Source: Sphagnum compactum (lineage: Eukaryota; Bryophyta; Sphagnopsida; Sphagnales). Taken from it: a stretch of DNA of 64,000 nt. Made by a program: the position numbers and the translations under genes. Location: assembly GCA_965153455.1 (NCBI GenBank), contig OZ234496.1, positions 7,821,207-7,885,206 on the forward strand, read 5' to 3'. Shown piece by piece: positions 11,269-22,680 of the stretch. How positions within the stretch are numbered: position 1 is the stretch's first letter; each line of letters opens with the position of its first letter. Under the pieces are notes generated by a model. It worked only from the letters and a program-made list of their open reading frames with translations, searched no databases and was not told the DNA's origin.

Positions 11269-12268
11269 AAGCTTATTTTCTCTCTGCATAATGACTGTAA
11301 ATTATGCCCAGGAAGTTTTGGGTACTTGACACCCAACTTACAAACTTCCTCTTTTCAAATATATCATTCTCTTTCCTATTGAATTCAGTTTTCTGATGGA
11401 TTAACCCATGTCTGTTGAGAAGAGTAATCATAGCTTCAATTCTTCCATGGAGCTGCCATATGCGCTACCACTGGTTTTGAATGCTGCTGAAAACAAAGAA
11501 CTGGATTTTATGCCCTTTTATATCTCTGCAAAGACAAGAAGTTCACAGACCATATTTAACAAGAAACCACAAAACACAGCAAGATCCTGCGTTACATGTG
11601 TTCTATCAAACCAGAACATGCTTAAGTGACACAGAACCCATTGAACCAAATGTACAGCCCAAAAATGCAAACATGGTGAAGCTGGATGATTGATCTCAGC
11701 AATGGAGGTTACATGACCAGCTTGCAAGTGGTTCAATCTCACTCAGTGCCTTCAAGAGCTCATTGTAGACATCCCAGCATTGAAGGGGGATATTGGGTCA
11801 AACCAGTAACCCAATGACCAGAAAACCAAGAGTACCTGCGTCATTTGAGGGTAATTGGGTAACTTGAGAATTCTGATTTACAAGCAGTTGATACTGTCCA
11901 ACTTTGATTGAGGTAGCAGAAAGATGAAGTGAAGAACTGTTGGCAGTGGTGTTATTCTTCACATATAGTACTGCTTCTTCTGACCATTGACTTCCCCTTT
12001 GAGGACTGCAAAGTTTGATGCTGAAGCCACATCCAATTCTCAATTTCATCGGGCACTCACTGCACATCGAAAGACATTTCTCCATCAAAAGACTCTTTAA
12101 ATCTCACCTCCAGGATTTGGTGAAAAGGGTGAAATACCTACCAAGCATATCATATCCCATGTAACAAAGCCACTAGAAACGATCTGTCACCAAATGTTTA
12201 TTACTAGAAAGGTACGAAGTGGGCTCAACAGTGTGCTTCTATGGCAGAGTTGTGCCGCTGCTCTTTCT
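11269..12268. other. Convergent intergenic region, enkurin and PPR 3' ends
   Basis: One kilobase between the stop codons of two tail-to-tail genes. It probably holds both 3' UTRs. Open frames of 70-96 codons on both strands (11408-11629 plus, 11798-12088 minus) have no recognised similarity and are not called. Confidence 0.5.
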
Positions 12269-15200
12269 TCAGGCACGCATACGTTCCAAAACTTCCATAG
12301 CCTTGTCAACTTGCCCATGAGCCTCATACATGCGCATCAATGTTGTGTAAATGATACTGTCTGGTATGCACCCAGCTCTTTCCATCTGATCAAAATACTG
12401 GGCTGCTTGCTGCCACTCCCCACATGACCAACATGCCCAAAAAATAGCAGTGTAGGCATATTTGTCTTGAAATACACCATAATCATCTGCCATTCTGTCG
12501 AAGAGGAAAACAGCCCGTTTCAGCTCCCGCCCTTTTGCGTATGCTCTCAGCAATGCACAGCACGACTGCGCATTTGGCCTTTACCATGACCCAACCCACC
12601 ACAAAGTGAATTCAGCAAAGGAATTCAGTACAAATCTCAGACTGATGATATTCTCAAAACAGGAAACAGTTAGCAGTCTTTTCACATAGTGTTTGGCACA
12701 AGAAATACATTGAACAACAAAATCTGTGAGATTGCAGGAAAATCTCCACAAGAACCACTTTGAAGATTTTTTTACTATTGCACTCTCTTCTCACTCAGTA
12801 CCCATTCTCCATACCTGAGACCCCTTTTCAACATCAATTTGAAGGTTGCCTCAGCTTTCTCCCAAAGGCCTGCATTTCCATATGCCTTCATGAGTGAAGT
12901 GTAGGTCACTATGTTTGGAGTGCAACCTTCCTGCTGCATGCTCTCAAATATCTGCTCTGCAAGCTCCCAACGTCCTGCCTTTGCCAATGCACTGATTGTT
13001 GTGCTCCATGCCACCACATCAAGCTTATGTCCAAGCAGTTGTAATTTGCTCACAGTGTGCAAAACCTTCTTCCATTGCTGCCCTTTCTCATATGCACTTA
13101 GCAATGAGCACCATGCCACCTGCTCTGCACAAGGAACTCATCATCAAACATGTTCTTGGAACAAATGCTTCAAAGACAGGCAACCAAGCCTCAAGAAATA
13201 ACTGCACCTTATGGGTCTGGACATAGCAAAGGAAGAAAGAGACAGTGTGAAAGAGAAAGGAGGATTGAGCTTTTGCAGCATCAAACACTTGTTGTGCTTA
13301 CCTCATTTGGGACACAACCATCATCAAGCATTGCTTCAAAGGTGCGCTCTGCTCCCTTCCAGTTGCCTATCTTTTGATGGGCTTTGATAAGCCCACACCA
13401 TGACACAATATTGGGCCTGCAACCACTGGCCTTCATTCGCTCCAGAACTTCAGAGGCAATTTCGGCTTGACCACCATTTGCACATGCACTAATAAGGGTA
13501 CTCCAAGACATGATGTCAGGCAGAAACCCATCATCTTGGATCCAAACAAAAGTCCTCAAGGCCTCTTCCCACTGCCCTGCTTTCTCATATGCACTTAGCA
13601 AAGAGTTGTAGTTCACTAGTGTGGGTCGGTATCCACGTTCCAACATCTCTTGAAAAAGACCCAGAGCTTCTCTGGGTTTTCTTGCTCGTGCACATGCCCA
13701 CAGCATCTCTGTGTACTCTCTTTCCTCAATTCTATAGCCTTCAGCCTGTAAAAACGGGCATTTTATAGCTCAGACACCCATTCTCAATGGACTCACCTAG
13801 AATCAACTAACAGATTGTTTAGGAGAAGCAGACTAAGGTACACACTTGCATTTTTCTGATGAAGCTTTGAGCAAGATCCCATTGTCCTGAGGCAGTTGTT
13901 GCTGATATTACACCAACATATGTGATGCGGTCAGGCCTGACTCCCAGTTTCTGCATCTCTTCAAATAATTCTATGGCATCATTGCTCGCACCGCTCTGAA
14001 GAAAAAAAATCCCATCACAGCCATTGAATTTGCAACTTGTGACAAAAGCAAAACAATTGACATCTATTCCCAAAACACAGAAGAAGCCATTACAAAGGGC
14101 AGTTGCGGAGTAGTAATAATAAATGTACTGGGCATTGATACTACCCTAAACCTAAACCCTAAACCTGGGTAGTTGCGGAGTAATAAACATACTGAGCATT
14201 GATACTACTATAAAATGACACAGTTTTGAACATACTCTTCCACAAGCAACAATGAGAGCATTGAAAGTATAAAGTGGCCGTGCCATCCCCTTCTGCTCCA
14301 TCCACTTGAACAACTCCAAAGCCAATGGTAACTGCCGCACATAGCTGGTGGCACACTCAAATACATAAAATTGTAAATCAATGAAAAGGTACAAAAGCCA
14401 ACAACATCAGCAGATCAGAAGACAAAACAAAATAATTCAAAACGCAAAAAAAGAGTGCCCTACCCATAGATGGCAATGAGAGTGGTGCAGACATGGGTAT
14501 TGGGCTCAACGCCTGCCGCTCGAAATGCTTGGAATGCATTACCTGCACCCTGAGAGTCCTGTAATTGCCCGAGCTCCCAAATCACCATGTTCATAGACCG
14601 AACCTCGACCCGGAGCCCAATCTCATTCACAACTGCCATGATTTTCTCTCTAGGTAAATTATCCTCAAAGATGATAGTTGCCACAGCTTTTGCCAGATTG
14701 TGAAGCATGTCATCCACAGGTTTTTTCTTCTTCTCTTTCATTTCTTGCAGGTGCAAGTTCTGTCCAGAGCCAATACAATCCTGCAAAGCTGCAATGGTTC
14801 TTTCCCAATTGTGGTTGGACCCTAGAGCTGGAGGTCCACTATGTGTAGATGATTCTTGCAAACCACTGTGGGTAATGATACTAGTACTACTATCATTGCT
14901 AGTAGTACTACTACTACTACATTCACTAGCCTCCTGTGTTCCCTTCCGAATTCTGGTCTGTTTTATATCTGAAAGCACCGCCAATTGGGGATCTGACAAC
15001 ATACCCATATGAGGCTTTTCAGGTTTTACAGGTTCTACTACGGTTTCTGTGTGTGTCTGAGAGTTTTGTGCCAAAGTTGCCCATGTTGTTGTTGTTGGAT
15101 AGCACCAGCTGCTGCTGAGTACATTTCTATGGGTAGTGCACACTTTTAGCATACTTGTTGAGGCGGCTACTACTAATACAGACGGCTCAGTAAACCTACT

Positions 15201-15338
15201 ACATTTGATTCTACCATTCACAAACTTGGGGATTGCTGTGGAGGCTGTCAAGGCTGCAGCAGCAGAAGGTGAAAACTTGGGATTTGCAACTAGCGAGCCA
15301 CCGCAAGGAGAAGAAGGGACCACTCTAACAATCTCCAT
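12269..15338 (-). CDS. P-class pentatricopeptide repeat (PPR) protein, probably plastid-targeted
   Basis: PPR proteins bind organellar RNA one base per repeat and act in stability, processing or translation. Six exons: 14464-15338, 14236-14344, 13846-13995, 13302-13745, 12815-13119 and 12269-12578 (2193 nt, 730 aa). Phases agree at all junctions (2, 0, 0, 0, 2). Residues 1-60 are Ser/Ala-rich with few acidic residues, like a chloroplast transit peptide. A Ser/Thr-rich low-complexity stretch follows around residues 138-170. From about residue 265 to the end there are about 14 tandem 35-residue repeats, for example VNYNSLLSAYEKAGQWEEAL, VTYTSLMKAYGNAGLWEKAE and IIYTTLMRMYEAHGQVDKAM. The last repeat ends the protein at MEVLERMRA. 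No E, DYW or SMR domain is seen, so it is pure P-class. Five introns are unusual for PPR genes. The target RNA cannot be predicted here, and I did not identify the orthologue. Confidence 0.94.
14098..14212. repeat. Direct repeat flanking telomere-like units in PPR intron 2
   Basis: Two similar 45-50 bp segments (14098-14148 and 14168-14211) share AGTTGCGGAGTA and GCATTGATACTAC. Between them lies a short telomere-like run, CCCTAAACCTAAACCCTAAA (14149-14168). The whole lies between exons 2 and 3 of the PPR gene. Confidence 0.75.
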
Positions 15339-15355
15339 TTCTTCAACAGAAAAAA

Positions 15356-15772
15356 AGAAAACCCTAAATTAAAAAACCCTCCTGCAGAAAACCAAAAACA
15401 CAAAAAAGACCAAATGCACAAGACTAAAACCCAATTCCTCAATTGTCCAAAACTGGATAACAGACAGACAAGATGGATTGCCCACTACTTACTCCTTGGA
15501 CAGTCTCTCTCATGACCTGACTGACACCAGCAGCAGGTTCAGTAGCGACAGAAGAGGAATGCTATCTTTGATCTCTGAAACCCATTGCACTCTGCTTATT
15601 CAAAAACCTCCCACAAAACTAACTACCCACAACAACAAAACAGAAGCCAGGAGCAGGAGGAGGAGGAGGAGGGGATCCACAAGAGATCAAACAAATTCTT
15701 GTTGGAGGTTTTGTTTGTTGCTGGTGTAATTGTGCACTTTAGGGTTTGGCATGGCAGTCAAACCCTAAAGTT
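15356..15772 (-). promoter_or_regulatory. Upstream region of the PPR gene with telo-box-like motifs
   Basis: Just upstream of the PPR ATG there is AAACCCTAAATT (about 15358-15369). A TTTAGGGTTTGG and AAACCCTAAAG pair (about 15738-15768) forms an imperfect inverted repeat 400 bp upstream. These match the plant telo-box. A GGA-rich microsatellite lies at about 15655-15672. A regulatory role is inferred. Confidence 0.4.
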
Positions 15773-15839
15773 GCACTTTGATAACTGTGGTTCTCAAAAA
15801 ATCCAAACACCCAGTTCTAATTGAACCTTGATCAAACTC

Positions 15840-18800
15840 TAGAACTTGAAGAGGTTGTAATTTATCATGCAATTCATAATTAAAATGCAAGTGGATTTTT
15901 CACAATATGTTTGAGGTCAATTGTTGGCATTGAGCTACAATATGTGATGTTAGGATTCAAAAAGGACAAATTCCACTCTCACTCATCACAAAAACTCAAC
16001 TAGAAATGAGTTGTGCTTCATCTTTTGCAATACTTGCATCACAAATGACAACCAACCCATGCAACCAATTGACCATGGTTGTTTGTAGCAATTCATCTCT
16101 TATGCATAACATGTATGTATTTTAATGTTTCCCAAAAACAAAAAAACCCTCCATTGTTACCAAGAAGATTATATCCCTAGCTTGCACTTGCCTTTGGTAG
16201 AGTGTCATTTTGTTGTTGTCGTCTATCTATGCAAGGTCCAAGCACATACAAGTATGTCGCTTGGTGATATTTTTTATTTTTTCGAAAATATTCATAAAAT
16301 ATGTCTTCATATATTGAACTTATGAATATTACTTATTTCAATGATCAATAAAAGAAGATTTTTTTAATTTCATTGCATAATATTAAAAAATCACATGCTT
16401 TCATATATATATTTAAGTATATATATATATATATATATATACATCTCATACTAAATAAGTTTACAAGTACAAAAAAAAACAATTTTAATTAGATTTTTTT
16501 ATATTTTCAAGTTGATAGAGGCCTAATATGTATTAACATAGTTTCAACTTTTCATATTATAGTCATAATTTATATATATATATATGAATCTCTTGAAAAG
16601 CCACCCAATTTGAAACTTGTTTTGCATCTTTTTTTTAATATATAAAACTTTCTCAAACTTTATGTTCAACTTACTATAAACTCAATGGAGTGCCTTATGG
16701 TCTCAAAATGACACATACAAGAAGGTCTTGAATGTCTTTTTTATTTATATGTTCAAACAAAATTATTTTAAAAATTAGATTTACATGGAATTTACTTATT
16801 TTTGGCGTACTTAACATGCTTTGATTGTGTAGAATGACAATGTAAGTTTGGCTAGCCTCTAAAAAAATTCAAAACTTGCAAGATTTTAACCTACATTTTT
16901 CAATTGAAGATGATAAAAAGGTTCATAACATTTTATTCATCTATTAACATGGATACCAATATGTTTAAACTTGGAATTATTTATGGATGCAATCATGATA
17001 ATATGTATCACAAAAGGTGTAGATAATGCTTAAAATTGTACCCTTGTATCTTTGGAAAATCACCACACAAACATAATAATTTGGATTGTCATTTTTTTTG
17101 GAGTAAGTTCCATTAATTGCAAAGTTTCAATGATTAAAATTTTAGAAAAATTGCTAATGTTTCAAGAGCTTTTTGCATGTTTAAAACATTCAAAACCTTA
17201 ATGTAGACATTTTCTTTCCAAACTTCCCTTTAAAAAATCAAATGTGCACCATTGGTTTAAAAATTTTGGGAGCATCATAATGTTGATAATTACACACATC
17301 AAGAACTGAAATTGGTGAAATTCATGTTTATAACACATTTTGGCACTTATAATTCAAACATGTTTTTGGCCTTAAAAATTATGAGTTTTGAAAATATGGT
17401 TTGAACCAAATTTATTCATTTTTAAGTAGTAAAGAACATGGATGCATAATATATATGATATAAGGTCAAGTTGTAATAAAAAAAAAAATTATATTTAACA
17501 CACAATGTTAAATTCAGTATGAAAAATGAAGAAATTGGGATTATAGACCAACACACATGATTGCCACATGTCAAATGTAATCCTTGAAAAGGACTTTGAC
17601 CAAGGGTGTCTTTTGTTCCTTTTATTGTGTTTGGACCTTTTTTGGAATTATCCTTAACTTGTTTGTTGAGCTTGAGAATATATATCCCTAAGTTCAATGA
17701 ACAAAATATTAACCAGAATCAACAATCAATGGAAATTGGATGAATGTGTTTCCAATTGTTTTTGAAGGTGTGTAGCATCTTTTGAAGTACCTGGAGTTTG
17801 CTCAAGGGCACAATACACTAAAAATATTGAGTTGTTTGTTTATTTGCTCCTTTAATTCTACTTTGATGATGCTCTTGATAATGGATGGAATCTCCTAATG
17901 AAATATTTGGTCTTTGTTCTAACTACACATGAAAATTTAGATTGTTGCATCATATGATTTTCCTAGATCTCCAATGCTTGATTTTTATTTTCTTGTTGTG
18001 CATTATACTTGTGAGAAACATTGTAAATAATCACCAAAATTTGCATTGCTCATTTTGTTTGGGCCTAACTAATATGAATTATGTCTATCTTGAGAATTAG
18101 AATGTTGCTACTACATAATTCAAGTCTTATTACAACACATTTCTTGGAAAGACGTTGGATGGTAGTGGTTGTCATGAATCGAGAGCACTTTCATGAATAT
18201 TCAAAAAACATGGCTTTGAAAATATTTCATTATATTTGTATGTGTCTATTATCTGCAATTTACTAGCATATGAAAATTTTGACAATGCTAGGATGTTTGG
18301 TACTTAGCCAATTTTTTTTTTAATTGCACAATGAGGTACTAGTTAGTTTTAAGGAGGTACCATTTTTTGATCATGTTCCATTGAAACTATCCCATTATGC
18401 TCTAAACTTGTAAGTATGTGGTGTTTTGCTTGACATATCAAACAACAAATCATCTTTGATCATGGACAACCTGTATTAAATGACAAAAGCAACAAATCAT
18501 CTTGACCTTGTTGTTGTTTGACAAAAGATTACTAAGTGTTTTCTACTTGGGTGTTTTGTAAATGTTGATTGGCCATTTTCAATACACATACATAGATACT
18601 TATAACTGCTATAGTAGGGGCGAATGATGTTACATATGCTTTTTTTTTTATGAAATTGTTATTTTGGGTGTGAACATTGTTTTTAAACATATTGCACCAT
18701 TGGTATTTGGTGTGGTTAGAAGGCTTTTGTGGTGATAAAATTTTACATGTACGTGTTGGAATTTTGAATATCATCTTCAATAAGGTACATCTTGTTGGAA

Positions 18801-19611
18801 TTTAATTTGGCATCTTCAACATGCTTTTTCAATTCCAAAAGTTTATTTTCCTATTGTTCGAACCAACCTCTAAAACATGTACAATTATTGACCAAATTGT
18901 ATGTGGGTGATTTCCAACCTCAACAATAGCCAAAAATTGTGTTTGGGAATTTCTTCACTACTTTTGTGTATAAACTAGTAGTTTGATCATTTCAATTTGA
19001 AGAATTGTTTTTAAAAAATAATTTGAATTAATGTAACACATAGGATTTTATTTTTTTCGAAGCAAGGTGATGTTGTGAATGCGTACACCATAAAAAAAAA
19101 AAGTTTAGCTGTGCAAATAAAACTATTGAAAAAGCCAACAATGACTTAGCCCTCGATGACATCATCTTTGGGATAATTCATGAAATAGATGAAGAATACT
19201 CTTTGTCAAATTTTTCAAATTTTCATTATGCATGTTTTTCATTTGAACAATCTATAGTTAAAACATAAAAAACATGTTATCGTTCAACTTTCCACATAGT
19301 TATTTAGTTTTTGCATCGCCTTTTAATATTGTTCGTGGCTTCTATTGTTGCAATGTTGGCATTTGCCCACATTCTTTGTAATTTGTTGATTTTGAGGAAA
19401 TTGTTAATTTGTTGAATGTTTTTTCCAAGGGGTTTCAATGAGGATGAGGAGGCCAAATGATTATAATCAATCCATGGCCATTATTCTTGGTGCAAGTCAG
19501 CCTAACCCACATCTCATTTGTGTAACTATTAGGCTAATTCCTAGGCATCTTAAAATTTTAATATGTTGTTTGGTTGTTAGCATCGCTAGTATTGTAATTT
19601 GAGGTTAAGAC
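15840..19611. other. AT-rich intergenic DNA
   Basis: No supported gene or recognisable transposon protein was found. The stretch contains a TA microsatellite (about 16421-16441), other TATATA runs and poly-T tracts. Open frames are short and of low complexity. Confidence 0.5.
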
Positions 19612-20109
19612 CAGTGTTGGGCAGATGTCTTGAAAATCCAAATATCCTAACCAGATATATCTCAGGATATCATTTTTGAAATCCTTTGGATATCAATATT
19701 TTTGATATCCGAAGTGATATCCTTATTTTTGGATATCAGAATAATGATAGTCATTCATATAATATCCGGACAAAATATATTTTTTGAAAATATGATATTT
19801 AGGGCGGATATTAAATCCATGCTTAGATATGGATATGAAAGGAATTTAGGTTTAAGATGTAGGTTGTTAGGGGGATCGAAACAAAATTGTGGGCATTAGT
19901 GTAGGCCGTTGCAACAAAAAAAATTTGTGTGTGTCGGTGTAGGCTATTACAAGAGAAAAATTTGTTGTGGGTGCCATCATTAGACCTAAAAAAAACAAGA
20001 ACCCTAAATCTAGAATAAAATGGGGCTTGAGTTCAACTCAGGCCCCACTTTTTCCTTTCTCCTTTTCCTCACGCTTTGCTTTCCTCTCCTCATGTTCTGC
20101 TATCCTCTT

Positions 20110-20320
20110 TGTGTTGTTCTTTTCTTCACGTTGCTGCTTTCTTCTTCGCCCTTCTACTCTCCTCTTCGTGCCACACTATTGCTCTCCTATTTGCATCACA
20201 CTATTGTTCTCCTCTTCGTGTCATGCTACTGCTCTGCTTTTCACGTCGTGTTGTTGCTCTCTTTTTCACGCCGTGCTATTGTTCTTCTATTTGCCCTGAT
20301 GTTATCCTCTTCACGCTTCT
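20110..20320 (+). repeat. Degenerate tandem repeats within the hAT element
   Basis: Five or more imperfect copies of a unit of about 26-36 bp, built on CTATTGCTCTCCTCTTCGTG-like text, lie between the left terminus and the transposase region. They make long low-complexity open frames in all three plus frames, which are not taken as genes. Confidence 0.6.
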
Positions 20321-20679
20321 TGGCTTTCCTTTTCATGTTGTTGCTCTCCTCTTCGGCTACTCTTCTATTTCGTACAAGGTTCTTCGCGCTACTGCTATTG
20401 GTGTGTTGTTATTCATTAAAGAATCTTGTACTACCCCTTTGCAATCTTTCTTAAAAGAATTGGGAGTGGTTGGGAGTTGAGAATCAAAAACCTATATTTT
20501 GCCATTAAGTATTTTTCCCTTTGCTTATTTCCATTTTTATTTTTTTTAATTTCATGTCTTTTGTTCCTTTTTGTTTTTATTTTTTTGGCTTTTGGTTTGT
20601 GGCGCAGGCTTGTTATAAATTGTTTTGGAGGCAAACATAACATATGTGAAGGAATGAGGGTTCAAATTTAAATACATTT

Positions 20680-22098
20680 ACCAATGTTTTGAAATTTGTT
20701 GTTAAATGTGAAACTTTAGGTTTGGAATTTTATTTTTGGGGAACTTGTTTTGGTCATGCTTTTTCCAAAGCATGCCAATATGCCACAACTGATTGGCAAA
20801 ATTTGTAAGAATTTGAAATATGTGTCTATTAAATTTGCCCAGGTAGATTTGTAGAAATGCATTTAGCCCAAGAAATTTGATAAAGGTCATCAAGAATGGA
20901 AAAGAGCTTACATTGAAGCTAGTTTGAGACCTAGGAAACTAAACATTCTAGTGAAAACAATGTTAGTTTGGTTCTTAGACATTTAATTTTTTGCTCGATT
21001 TTTGCAAGTCGATTGTTTTTAGTTTATTTTAATTGTAGGTTTTTTTTGCTAATCTTTGATCTACTTTTGTAGGTTTGCGAGTAAAATCATCTTATTTCAA
21101 GAGGCATTACAATTTAGGGCAACAATTATTCTATGTTATAGTCAACAAACTGCAGTGAAGGTTACTGGCCGTGTCCCTCCACCTTTAACTTGGCACATAT
21201 CTTAAATAATTGTTGATGTTTTGTTTTCAATTGTAAGTGTTTGTGTGTTGAACTAATCTCATGGGCATTGGTTACTATATGATGCTTTGAATGTAACAAT
21301 CAATATGAGCCTGAAATTTAAAGAAAAATTTGGAATTTCACTTAATTCGCAAGATTTAATTGATGATGATTTTGTTGTAACCCAAGAATTATCATTGCTT
21401 GCATCTAACATTAGAAGAAAAATATGTGGCGTTTTAAATGGTTTTTTTTCATTCTTTAAAAAATATGAAAAAAATAAAGCACATAACATGTCGTCCTTGA
21501 TGTTAGACCCTAGATTCCAAAGTATGAGGTTGGTTTCATCTCTTATTGGTCGAAAGCAAGTTGTTTCCATTGTGGAAGAGTATGACCAACGATCTTTATT
21601 TCCTATGTTTTTGAGATGCCACCACATCCTCCACCCTATGGCAGAATTTGGACTTGTGGTAAATATGCAAACTAATGAAGAAAGTAGCTTGAACATTTTT
21701 GAAATGTTTGTTGGAACTAGTGAGCCAACAAAGGAGGTGGTGAACAAGGAGTTGTTGATGTTTAGAAGGTTTCAAGTGGATGTCAAGGACATTAAATGTC
21801 CTTTAGAATGGTGGGCGAAACACGAGTTTCTATTTCCAATTGTGGGATTTTTTGTTCGTCAGATTCTTAGCATTGTTGGTTTTCAAATAGAAATTGATTT
21901 TTTTTTATTTGGCTAGAATTTTTACAAATTTGAGGAGATGTTGCTTATAATCATATAATTTAAATAAGATTTTTTTGTTAGTAAAAATTGGCCTAGTGAT
22001 CTTAGGGTGGGTTGTAGTTCACCCTCTAGTTTGATAGAATTGATAGAGGCTGATCTTGCCTTAGAAGAAGAATTAGAAGAAAGTGAATTTGAATGAAT
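20680..22098 (+). pseudogene. hAT transposase, decayed
   Basis: Several frames together resemble one hAT transposase. Around 20680-20800 are GTCFGHAFSKACQYATTD-like residues with stops. A longer open part (21287-21916) holds SSLMLDPRFQSMRLVSSL, LFPMFLRCHHILHP, LNIFEMF, EPTKEVVNKELL, FRRFQVDVKDIKCPLEWWAK and FLFPIVGFFVRQILSIVG. The last blocks are the hAT C-terminal dimerisation region, where WW and the FP..G.LARQIL-type block are typical. The acidic tail ending at about 22098 (LEEELEESEFE) closes the frame. Internal stops and frameshifts make it non-functional. The same family occurs in opposite orientation at 42.8-44.1 kb. Confidence 0.8.
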
Positions 22099-22395
22099 GA
22101 ACTTTTGGACTTGTAATTTGTAAAATACTTTTGAAAAAAATTTATTTATCTTGTTATCCGAAATGCTAGGTTATCCTATAGATATTAATGGTGATGGATA
22201 TCCGGTCATACTGAAATCCAACATTAGATTTTTATTTTTTTAATGATATCCTTACATGATATTACCATGGATTTTTTAAATAAAAATAAAAATAACCAAA
22301 ATCGATGGATAACAAATAGGCGGATAACTGGAACCGGTGGATATATAAAAAAATAATTTCCGCCCAACACTGGTTTTATTTTGTGTGATAGAAAG

Positions 22396-22680
22396 CTAAA
22401 TTTTGGACTTGTAATTTGTAAAATACTTTTGAAAAAAAAATAAATCTTGTTATTCAGAATGCTAAGTTATCCTATGGATATTAATGGTGACAGATATTCA
22501 ATCATATTGAAATCCAACTATATATATATATATATACATGATATTACAATAATCAAAATCAATGGATAACAAATAAACAGATAATTGGAATTGATGGATA
22601 TGAAGAAAAGTTATATCCGCCCAACATTTGGTTAATGCGAAGTCTTTTATCTTGCAAATATTTTGTGTGATAGAAAGCTT
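22396..22680 (+). repeat. Tandem copy of the hAT right end plus flank
   Basis: The segment repeats the preceding 22101-22395 with divergence. Both start with TTTTGGACTTGTAATTTGTA, carry TTATCCTAT.GATATTAATGG and end near a GCCCAACA..TGG terminus. Both are followed by TTTTGTGTGATAGAAAGCT, which is host flank in the first copy. So the transposon end and adjacent host DNA were duplicated together after insertion. Confidence 0.75.

Larger units (their letters stand above)
19612..22372 (+). mobile_element. hAT-family DNA transposon with matching terminal inverted repeats
   Basis: The left end CCAGTGTTGGGC (19612-19623) is the exact reverse complement of the right end GCCCAACACTGG (22361-22372), giving a 2761-bp element with 12-bp terminal repeats. 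The subterminal DNA at both ends is rich in GGATAT/ATATCC motifs (19640-19830 and 22160-22350). Inside lies a decayed hAT transposase on the plus strand. No convincing 8-bp target duplication is visible (flanks GGTTAAGA and TTTTATTT), so the insertion is old or its flanks have changed. Confidence 0.85.

Noticed and set aside
11798-12088. 96-codon minus frame downstream of the PPR gene
   Set aside because: No similarity; it lies where the PPR 3' UTR is expected.
20020-20480. Long overlapping plus-strand frames (110-144 codons)
   Set aside because: They arise from degenerate tandem repeats inside the hAT element; all three frames are open and low-complexity.
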